A DNA stretch of 64,000 bases, taken from Pullilachnospira sp963929535 (lineage in GTDB: Bacteria; Bacillota; Clostridia; Lachnospirales; Lachnospiraceae). This document shows, in pieces, positions 35,791-41,967 of the stretch. Numbering within the stretch: the first letter of the stretch is position 1; the number at the start of each line of letters is the position of its first letter. The position numbers and the translations under genes are program-made. Below the pieces are notes generated by a model. That model was not told where the DNA came from. It saw only the letters and a list, made by a program, of their open reading frames with translations, and searched no databases. Location: positions 310,001 to 374,000 of the forward strand of contig CAWVIZ010000010.1 of NCBI GenBank assembly GCA_963929535.1, given 5' to 3'.

Positions 35791-37230
35791 ATGAACTTTA
35801 GAAATGTGATTTTTATTATAGGATGGGTGCTGAATATTGAGGCGGTGCTGATGGTACCGTCTATGATCACGGGACTTATCTACCAGGAAACGGAAACGTT
35901 TGCCCTTGTATGGGCGGCGATTCTGTGTCTGGTCATCGGGTTTCCCATGTCCAGGATACGCAGGAAGGAGACTTACTTCCGGATGCGGGAGGGATATGTG
36001 ACGGTGGCTCTGTGCTGGATCCTGATGAGCGTGATGGGATCCCTCCCCTTTATCTTTTCCGGGACACTGACCAATCCTGTGGACGCTTTGTTTGAGACCG
36101 TATCCGGGTTCACCACCACGGGATCCAGTGTGATCGTGGATGTGGAGGCGGTATCCGGATGCATTCTTTTCTGGAGGAGCTTTACCCACTGGATCGGCGG
36201 CATGGGTGTCCTGGTATTTCTTTTGTCCCTGTTCCGGATGACGGGAGGATCTCATATCAACCTGATGAAGGCGGAGAGCCCGGGGCCGGCAGTGGGAAGA
36301 CTGCTTCCCACTGTGCAGTCTACAGCCAAGGCCCTCTATATGATCTACTTCGGTATGACGGTGATCCAGGTGATCCTGCTGCTTCTGGGACGGATGCCGC
36401 TGTTTGATGCCCTGACCATTACCTTCGGTACCGCCGGTACCGGAGGCTTCGGAATTAAAAATGACAGTATGGGAAGCTATTCCACCTATCATCAGGTGGT
36501 GGTGACGGTGTTCATGATCCTGTTCGGAGTGAACTTCAACGTTTATTTTTTCCTTCTGGGAAAGAAATGGAAGCAGGCGCTGCGCTGTGAGGAGCTGTGG
36601 TGGTATCTGGGGATCGTGGCAGCGGCTATTCTGGGGATCGGGCTGAATATCTGGAGGCTGTACGGCGATCTGGGAACCTCCATCCAGCAGGCGGCTTTCC
36701 AGGTGGGATCGATCATCACTACTACAGGTTACGCCACAGCGGATTTTAATCTGTGGCCGGAGGTTTCCCGGACCATTCTGGTACTGCTGATGTTTGTGGG
36801 AGCCTGCGCGGGAAGCACTGGCGGCGGTATGAAGATTTCCCGGCTGGTGATCCTTCTGAAGACCCTGAAAAAGGAGATGCATCAGTATCTGCATCCCAAC
36901 CGGGTGGGGAAGATCAAGATGGACGGAAAGATCGTGGAACATGAGACGATACGGAGTATCAATGTATTCCTGGTGGCTTATTTCCTGATCTTTGCGCTGT
37001 CCACCCTGCTCCTGTCCTTTGACGGGACGGATCTGATCACCAATTTTACCGCGGTGGCCGCTACCTTTAATAATATCGGACCGGGGCTGGAGCAGGTAGG
37101 ACCGGTATCCAATTTCTCTCTGTTTTCCAACATTTCCAAGCTGGTGCTGACGTTCGATATGCTGGCGGGGAGGCTGGAGATCATCCCCCTCCTTCTGCTG
37201 TTTATGAAGAGCACCTGGAAACGGTTCTGA
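35791..37230 (+). CDS. trkH: Trk potassium channel subunit TrkH
   Basis: 479 residues, about 10-12 membrane helices. Four pore-loop selectivity segments are visible (e.g. SGFTTTGSS, GTAGTGGFGI, TTTGYATADF and FNNIGPG). Together with TrkA it makes a K+ uptake system. The 24-base gap to the convergent aminotransferase holds a small GGGCG/CGCCC hairpin but no U tract. Confidence 0.94.
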   Translation: MNFRNVIFIIGWVLNIEAVLMVPSMITGLIYQETETFALVWAAILCLVIGFPMSRIRRKETYFRMREGYVTVALCWILMSVMGSLPFIFSGTLTNPVDALFETVSGFTTTGSSVIVDVEAVSGCILFWRSFTHWIGGMGVLVFLLSLFRMTGGSHINLMKAESPGPAVGRLLPTVQSTAKALYMIYFGMTVIQVILLLLGRMPLFDALTITFGTAGTGGFGIKNDSMGSYSTYHQVVVTVFMILFGVNFNVYFFLLGKKWKQALRCEELWWYLGIVAAAILGIGLNIWRLYGDLGTSIQQAAFQVGSIITTTGYATADFNLWPEVSRTILVLLMFVGACAGSTGGGMKISRLVILLKTLKKEMHQYLHPNRVGKIKMDGKIVEHETIRSINVFLVAYFLIFALSTLLLSFDGTDLITNFTAVAATFNNIGPGLEQVGPVSNFSLFSNISKLVLTFDMLAGRLEIIPLLLLFMKSTWKRF

Positions 37231-37254
37231 GTTACGGGGCGGAGACCGGACGCC

Positions 37255-38790
37255 CTACTGATGATAGTAGGAGAGAAAATCCGCCAGCTTTTCCACAGCC
37301 TCTTTCAGTACCTCTATTCGGGGCAGATAGACGATACGGAAATGATCCGGCTGGTTCCAGTTAAAGCCGCCGCCGTGAACCAGCAGGATCTTTTTATCCC
37401 GCAGCAGATCCAGAGCGAATTTTTCATCGTCAGTGATATGGAATTTCTTTACATCCAGCCTGGGGAAGATGTAAAATGCCGCCTGGGGCTTTACACAGGT
37501 GATCCCCGGAATATCCTTTAAGGCGTTGTAGATAAAATCCCTCTGCTGGCAGATCCTTCCCTGGGGAACCAGATAGCTGTTGACGCTCTGATGACCGCCC
37601 AGCGCTGTCTGTACGATGGACTGGGCTGGGACATTGGAGCAGAGACGCATGTTGGAAAGCATCTTGATGCCTTCGATATAGTCTTTGGCAATCCGTTTGT
37701 TTCCGCTGAGGATCATCCAGCCGATCCGGAATCCGGCGATCATATGGGATTTGGACAGTCCGCTGTAGGTGACGCAGAACAGATCCGGAGCCAGGGAGGC
37801 AATGGAGGTATGCTCCTGGCTGTCCATCACCAGGCGGTCGTAAATCTCATCCGAAAAGATGATGAGCTGGTGCCTGCGGGCGATGTCCACGATTTTTTCC
37901 AGAATTTCTCTGGGATACAGGGCGCCGGTGGGATTGTTGGGATTGATGATCACGATGGCTTTTGTCCTGTCCGTGATCTTTTTTTCGATATCCTCCAGAT
38001 CGGGATACCAGTCGGACTGTTCGTCGCAGATATAGTGAACAGCCTTGCCGCCGGCAAGGGTGGCGCAGGCGGTCCACAGAGGGTAATCGGGGGAGGGGAT
38101 CAGGATCTCATCCTGATTGTCCAGGAGGGCGGACATACAGAGATTGATCAGCTCGCTGACACCGTTTCCCGTATAGATATCCTCAATGGACACGTTGGGG
38201 AGTCCCTTCAGCTGGGCATACTGCATGATGGCTTTCCGTGCGGAAAAAAGACCTTTGGCGGAGGAATACCCTTCGCATTCGGTCAGCTGTCTGCGCATAT
38301 CAAAGACCACCTCGTCCGGAGCGTGAAGACCAAAGGGTGCCGGGTTTCCGATGTTCAGCTTCAGGATCTGCACTCCGGCGTCCTCCAGCCGCTCCGCTTC
38401 ATCCACCACAGGACCTCTCACATCATATAAAACATTTTCCAGTTTGGAAGATTTCTTAAATTCCCGCATTTTTTTTCCTCCCGCAGATCTTTTTTCTTCG
38501 GATTTCTCATATATTTGTACGGATTCCCGCCGGACATCCGGTATGGCTGCGGCGGATTCCCCGTCTTCGGAATTGTTTCCTGTCAGCCAGTCTTCCTCCA
38601 CCTGCAGCACAGATGCAAGAAAATGAAGGATTTCCGGCCGGGGAATGGTTTTCCCGCTGACATACTGGCTCATGTGGCTTTTTCCCAGCTTTATCCCCTG
38701 TTCCTGGGCTATGCGGATAAAGTCCACCTGCTTTTTTCCCTGCCGTTCCATGGCTGTTTTTAAACGGGCCGCAAAAGCTTCTTTTTCCAT
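37255..38790 (-). CDS. XRE-type HTH domain fused to class I/II aminotransferase (AlaA-like)
   Basis: About 511 residues. 1-75 is a Cro/CI helix-turn-helix (KQVDFIRIAQEQGIKLGKSHMSQYVSGKTIPRPEILHFLA); about 75-105 a polar linker; the rest an AlaA/YfbQ-like PLP aminotransferase with NPNNPTGA, SGLSKSHMIAGFRIGW (Schiff-base Lys in the SLSK-like loop) and the substrate Arg in HFRIVYLP. Most AlaA proteins are about 405 residues and lack the HTH. MocR/GabR regulators use a GntR-type domain instead, so this is a distinct architecture. Start ATG 38790 (GGAGG eight bases upstream). Autoregulation is inferred from TTGAAC repeats upstream. Confidence 0.88.
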   Translation of the reverse strand: MEKEAFAARLKTAMERQGKKQVDFIRIAQEQGIKLGKSHMSQYVSGKTIPRPEILHFLASVLQVEEDWLTGNNSEDGESAAAIPDVRRESVQIYEKSEEKRSAGGKKMREFKKSSKLENVLYDVRGPVVDEAERLEDAGVQILKLNIGNPAPFGLHAPDEVVFDMRRQLTECEGYSSAKGLFSARKAIMQYAQLKGLPNVSIEDIYTGNGVSELINLCMSALLDNQDEILIPSPDYPLWTACATLAGGKAVHYICDEQSDWYPDLEDIEKKITDRTKAIVIINPNNPTGALYPREILEKIVDIARRHQLIIFSDEIYDRLVMDSQEHTSIASLAPDLFCVTYSGLSKSHMIAGFRIGWMILSGNKRIAKDYIEGIKMLSNMRLCSNVPAQSIVQTALGGHQSVNSYLVPQGRICQQRDFIYNALKDIPGITCVKPQAAFYIFPRLDVKKFHITDDEKFALDLLRDKKILLVHGGGFNWNQPDHFRIVYLPRIEVLKEAVEKLADFLSYYHQ

Positions 38791-38806
38791 TGCCATTACC
38801 TCCAAA

Positions 38807-38926
38807 GTTCAAATTTATGGGCATTATACCACAGCGGAATGAGCGGTTCAATGGGAAAACAGAGAAAAAATGAAAAAAGTTCAAAAAATCTCAAAAGTTC
38901 AATTGTAAAGAGAAAAAAGTTCAATT
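38807..38926 (-). promoter_or_regulatory. Promoter and TTGAAC operator array of the HTH-aminotransferase gene
   Basis: Minus strand -35 TTGAAC (38846-38851), 17-base spacer, TATAAT (38823-38828). TTGAACTTT-type direct repeats occur at 38807-38812 (leader), 38879-38884, 38898-38903 and 38919-38924. The upstream ones are spaced 19 and 21 bases, two helical turns, as expected for cooperative binding of one protein. Confidence 0.65.
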
Positions 38927-38955
38927 TATAAAAACGAATGATTTTAATTTTTGTG

Positions 38956-39066
38956 TTGACGCAGGGCAAAAGCTGTGATATGATTCTGGTTAGATAAAGC
39001 TAACTAAAAGATTTCCGGTGCGCTTCTGCGCCATATTTTTTGAACATGGGTTAGATAAAACTAACC
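38956..39066 (+). promoter_or_regulatory. Promoter with two GGTTAG-N6-CTAACC operators
   Basis: TTGACG (38956-38961), 17 bases, TATGAT (38979-38984). Operator 1 GGTTAGATAAAGCTAACT (38988-39005) covers the start point; operator 2 GGTTAGATAAAACTAACC (39049-39066) lies in the leader before the DUF2325 gene. Confidence 0.75.
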
Positions 39067-39081
39067 AGAAAGGAGAGAGAG

Positions 39082-39366
39082 ATGAGTCTGGTAATTATTG
39101 GAGGCAATGAGCGGATGGTCACACGGTACGAGAATATCTGCAGGGATTTTGGGCATACAGCGAAGGTTTTTGTGAAGGAACACAGTTCCATCCGGAAAAA
39201 GATGGGCTGTCCAGATCTGCTGATCCTGTTTACCAACACAGTATCTCATAAGATGGTGGTGAGCGCTTCCCAGGAGGCAAAACGGAATAATATCCCCATC
39301 GCCCGTACCCACAGCAGCAGCGTCTCAGCGCTGCAGAATCTGCTGGAAGAGATGAAGGAGGGATGA
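39082..39366 (+). CDS. DUF2325 domain protein
   Basis: 94 residues: MSLVIIGGNERMVTRYENIC, ending in SSSVSALQNLLEEM, the DUF2325 family. Function unknown. Its promoter carries two of the five palindromes shared with feoA and feoB, so iron-responsive expression is inferred. GGAGAGAGAG precedes ATG. Overlaps the next gene by four bases. Confidence 0.85.
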   Translation: MSLVIIGGNERMVTRYENICRDFGHTAKVFVKEHSSIRKKMGCPDLLILFTNTVSHKMVVSASQEAKRNNIPIARTHSSSVSALQNLLEEMKEG

Positions 39367-39923
39367 ACATGGAATTTGAGCAGGTATTGGTACGCCATGG
39401 AGCTCCAACCCTGGCGGGACTGAAAACAGCCAGCATGTTCTGGTATTCTTTTCAGGATCTGGAGCAGACGTGTGAGATGATCTGTCAGTGGAACGGCACC
39501 TTTCTTCAGAAGGGGATCCGGCTGGATATTCTGAAGATCAACAGGGACAGGATGCTGCTGTATGTGTACCGGGAGACCCGGCTTTGGAAGGATCTGGAAC
39601 AGCCGGAAGCCCGCCGGATCCTGGAGAGCTGCGGCTACCGGCTTGGAGGCATGAGGGAAATCCTGGCTCATCTGCGGGAAAGGCTGCAGGATTATCAGGA
39701 ATTTCCCCATGAGATCGGTCTGTTCCTGGGCTATCCGGTGGAGGATGTACGGGGATTTATTGAAAACGGGGGAAAGAATTTTTGCTGCAGCGGATGCTGG
39801 AAGGCATACTGCCGCCGGCAGGAGAAGGAAAAGCTGTTCTCCCGCTTTCGGAAATGTGAAGCAGTTTATATGAAGCTGTTTCTGAAAGGAAGGAGTGTTT
39901 GGCAGCTTACAGTGGCTGCCTGA
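39363..39923 (+). CDS. DUF3793 family protein
   Basis: 186 residues. N-terminal HGAPTLAGLKTASMF and central PHEIGLFLGYPVEDVRGFI are the family signature; CCSGCWKAYC is a Cys cluster that could bind metal. In Clostridia it is commonly next to a flavodoxin, as here. Role unknown, probably an iron-limitation response. Start overlaps DUF2325 gene (ATG at 39363, or 39369). Confidence 0.85.
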   Translation: MNMEFEQVLVRHGAPTLAGLKTASMFWYSFQDLEQTCEMICQWNGTFLQKGIRLDILKINRDRMLLYVYRETRLWKDLEQPEARRILESCGYRLGGMREILAHLRERLQDYQEFPHEIGLFLGYPVEDVRGFIENGGKNFCCSGCWKAYCRRQEKEKLFSRFRKCEAVYMKLFLKGRSVWQLTVAA

Positions 39924-40034
39924 CATAGATCATACGCGGCAGGAAAGCCGGAAGCCGGGTCAGAGGCATATATGCAGATGTATCCGCCCGGCTGGTGTCC
40001 GCGGGAAATATAACATAAAGAGAGGATGAAAAGT

Positions 40035-40460
40035 ATGAGTAAGATTGCGGTAGTTTATTGGAGCGGAACAGGAAATACAGAGGCCATGGCTTGGCAGGTG
40101 GAAGCGGGGGCCAGGGCTGCCGGAGCGGAAGTGAGCCTGGTGGAGGTTACCGGGTTTTCTCCGGATAAAATGGATGATTTCGACGCAGTGGCGTTCGGCT
40201 GCCCTTCCATGGGTAATGAGCAGTTGGAAGAGGATGAATTTGAACCGGTATTTTCTGCCTGCGAGAGCAAGCTGTCGGGAAAGAGGATCGCTCTGTTCGG
40301 TTCCTATGGATGGGGAGACGGCGAATGGATGCAGAGCTGGGAGGAACAGTGCAGACAGGATGGAGCAGTCCTGGCCTGCCCCAGTGTGATCTGCAATGAA
40401 GCCCCCGATGAGGAGGCGCAGGAAGCCTGCCGGAATCTGGGAAAGGCGCTGGCAGAGTAG
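40035..40460 (+). CDS. Flavodoxin
   Basis: 141 residues. FMN phosphate loop WSGTGNTEAMA and the 90s loop GSYGWGDGEW identify a short-chain flavodoxin, which replaces ferredoxin under iron limitation. ATG 40035 is preferred because GAGAGG touches ATG 40026. Probably transcribed with the two upstream genes (gap 111 bases). Confidence 0.94.
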   Translation: MSKIAVVYWSGTGNTEAMAWQVEAGARAAGAEVSLVEVTGFSPDKMDDFDAVAFGCPSMGNEQLEEDEFEPVFSACESKLSGKRIALFGSYGWGDGEWMQSWEEQCRQDGAVLACPSVICNEAPDEEAQEACRNLGKALAE

Positions 40461-40581
40461 CATCCGGGCCAGTCCGGTCCGGAACAGATGAAGATCCGTA
40501 GGAGAGAAAAATGGCCGGCTGCCGCAGATCCCTCCTGTTTCATGGTTTCCGCTGAGGGCAGATGATAAAGCGTCAAAGCAG

Positions 40582-40752
40582 ATGCGGCATCTTCCCTGTC
40601 AGGAAGGGGACGGTTGTGGAGCGGGTGGACTGCGGCAGCCGGTCTGTGTGTATCGGCAGGAGCCATGGTTCTCCTGTGAACCGTTACGGGAGATCGCGGC
40701 GATATGGAAAGCTTTGGAAAAAGTGCTTGACAAAGAGGTTAGATGTGACTAA
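40582..40752 (+). CDS. Possible 56-residue Cys-containing ORF or gene remnant
   Basis: In the 358-base gap after flavodoxin one frame reads as natural protein at its end (CVYRQEPWFSCEPLREIAAI, then WKALEKVLDKEVRCD). It has five Cys, a weak ribosome site, and the frame stays open upstream to about 40490, so it may be the 3' part of a decayed gene. Its stop lies inside the next promoter. I do not recognise the family. Confidence 0.3.
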   Translation: MRHLPCQEGDGCGAGGLRQPVCVYRQEPWFSCEPLREIAAIWKALEKVLDKEVRCD

Positions 40753-40783
40753 TCTATAAGAAGGGAGTTTTGCAAGACTAACT
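40727..40783 (+). promoter_or_regulatory. Promoter and operator of Fur-like gene
   Basis: TTGACA (40727-40732), 17 bases, TAATCT (40750-40755). Operator GGTTAGATGTGACTAATC (40737-40754) lies between and over the boxes. A weaker half-matching site (AGTTTTGCAAGACTAACT) follows at 40766-40783. Confidence 0.7.
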
Positions 40784-40818
40784 CTGAAGGCTGATTCGGT
40801 ACGGATCGGAGGGATATT

Positions 40819-41265
40819 GTGAGCGAAAAAGAAGAAATCATCCAGAGATTAAAGGACAATGGATGCCGGATTACCCGGCAGAGAAGGATACTGATCGACA
40901 TTATTCTGGAAAACGACTGTGCAAGCTGCAAGGAAATATTTTATCAGGCATCCCGGAAGGATCGGAAGATCGGTCTTGCCACCGTCTATCGGATGGTAAA
41001 CGCGCTGGAGGAGATTGGAGCCATTGACCGGAAGAATATGTACAAGCTGGAATATCCGGTGGGAAAAGGCTGTCTGGTATTTCTGGATGACGGTACTGTG
41101 TGGAGACTCTCCGAGAAAATCTGGAAGAAGGTTATCCGGGAAGGCCTGGGAAAATGCGGATATCTGGAAGGAAAAAAGGTATCGGCGGTTTTGATGCAGG
41201 ATGCTAGGGGTACGTATCAGAAGGTGGAATACGGACAAGATGGAGAGAATTCTGCAAAGCTGTGA
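40819..41265 (+). CDS. Fur-family transcription regulator lacking canonical metal ligands
   Basis: 148 residues. N-terminal winged helix is clear (GCRITRQRRILIDIIL, GLATVYRMVNALEEIGAI). The C-terminal half is divergent: the usual HHxHxxCxxCG stretch is replaced by GKGCLVFLDDGTVWRL, so the HH pair and CxxC are gone. It may sense metal differently or be a co-regulator. GTG start with GGAGG upstream. Its own promoter has a GGTTAG operator, so autoregulation is possible. Confidence 0.85.
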   Translation: MSEKEEIIQRLKDNGCRITRQRRILIDIILENDCASCKEIFYQASRKDRKIGLATVYRMVNALEEIGAIDRKNMYKLEYPVGKGCLVFLDDGTVWRLSEKIWKKVIREGLGKCGYLEGKKVSAVLMQDARGTYQKVEYGQDGENSAKL

Positions 41266-41276
41266 GATGCAGCGGG

Positions 41277-41355
41277 TTAACGATAAAATTTATCAGTTAA
41301 GGCCGTTAGGATTGACTACCTCAAAAAATGGTTGCTAAGATGAACTCATAGCAAC
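41277..41355 (+). promoter_or_regulatory. Promoter with two inverted repeats before the microprotein/P-type ATPase group
   Basis: TTGACT (41312-41317), 18 bases, TAAGAT (41336-41341). A 24-base near-palindrome centred on GATAAAATTTATC lies at 41277-41300. A second inverted repeat GTTGCTA-N11-TAGCAAC (41331-41355) covers the -10 and start point. Neither is the GGTTAG-N6-CTAACC type, so another regulator may act here. Confidence 0.6.
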
Positions 41356-41390
41356 GGTTTTACATACAATTTACAGAAAGTGGTGGTTGG

Positions 41391-41471
41391 ATGAAAAAAC
41401 ACAGATTTTGGGCATGGGCCATGCTGTTCTGTATGGCTATGGTATTTTATACTGGTTACAAACATAAGTAG
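41391..41471 (+). CDS. 26-residue single-helix membrane microprotein
   Basis: MKKHRFWAWAMLFCMAMVFY then TGYKHK: basic ends around one hydrophobic helix. AGAAAGTGGTGG lies before ATG, and the next gene starts 12 bases after the stop with its own AGGAGG. The even charge pattern, ribosome site and tight spacing support a real gene. It resembles short conserved clostridial proteins (DUF6219-like, from memory). Possibly a partner of the membrane proteins that follow. Confidence 0.7.
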   Translation: MKKHRFWAWAMLFCMAMVFYTGYKHK

Positions 41472-41483
41472 GAGGCGGAAAGT

Positions 41484-41795
41484 ATGTTGGAATGTTTGAA
41501 ATGTATTGACTGGAAAAAGAGCGGTATTTTTGCGGCAGGTGTTCTGTTTGGAACGGCAGGGATCAAGGTGCTGTCCAGCAGGGATGCCAGAAAAGTTTAT
41601 ACCCAGGGAGCGGCTGCGGTGCTGCGGGCCAAGGAATGTGTGATGAATACGGCTGCTGTGGTGCAGGAAAATGCGGAGGATATCCTGGCAGAGGCCAGAC
41701 AGATCAATGAGGACAGAAAAGCTGCGGACGCTGCCAGGGAGGTGGCGGATGAGGAGGCTTCCATGGAGGAATCCCAGAAGGATCAGGAAGCGTGA
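41484..41795 (+). CDS. DUF6110-like membrane protein with GxxxG helix (FezA-like candidate)
   Basis: 103 residues. CxxC (Cys4, Cys7), one hydrophobic helix (about 13-30) containing GVLFG (GxxxG, Gly19/Gly23), then a long charged helix (about 35-103). The RDARKVYTQGAAAVLRAKEC segment resembles the DUF6110 family. In characterised ferrosome clusters a small GxxxG membrane protein (FezA) accompanies the ATPase FezB; equivalence here is inference. AGGAGGCGG precedes ATG. Confidence 0.75.
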   Translation: MLECLKCIDWKKSGIFAAGVLFGTAGIKVLSSRDARKVYTQGAAAVLRAKECVMNTAAVVQENAEDILAEARQINEDRKAADAAREVADEEASMEESQKDQEA

Positions 41796-41877
41796 CCGCA
41801 GGAGAAGATCTGAAAGAAAGACGGGAAAAAGCGGTGACGGTTCCGTATTCCGCTGTCCCGGGTGTGCTGGTGAAGGC

Positions 41878-41901
41878 GAAGCCGGAAGGCTGAACTGTTA
41901 C
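41878..41901 (-). repeat. Partial MITE-end repeat
   Basis: GAAGCCGGAAGGCTGAACTG then TTAC: the reverse complement of the left terminus of the element at 50988 with one change. Confidence 0.6.
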
Positions 41902-41909
41902 GAAAAGGG

Positions 41910-41948
41910 AAGGGGCTGCGGCATGAGGAGATCGTGCGGCAGCCCCTT
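41910..41948 (+). other. Long stem-loop just upstream of the P-type ATPase start
   Basis: Arms AAGGGGCTGC (41910-41919) and GCAGCCCCTT (41939-41948) with an inner GCATG/CGTGC stem and 7-base loop. There is no U tract, so this is probably an RNA processing or stability element and not a terminator. It ends about 8 bases before the ribosome site of the next gene. Confidence 0.6.
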
Positions 41949-41967
41949 CTGTCAGGGAGAGAAAAGT

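Noticed and set aside
38988..39066. Palindromes as classic Fur boxes
   Set aside because: They lack GATAAT/ATTATC units; symmetry is GGTTAG/CTAACC, so they are listed as a distinct operator type.
41671..41967. N-terminal extension of the P-type ATPase frame
   Set aside because: Arg-rich, non-coding style, overlaps the preceding gene and the hairpin; ATG 41968 has a proper ribosome site.
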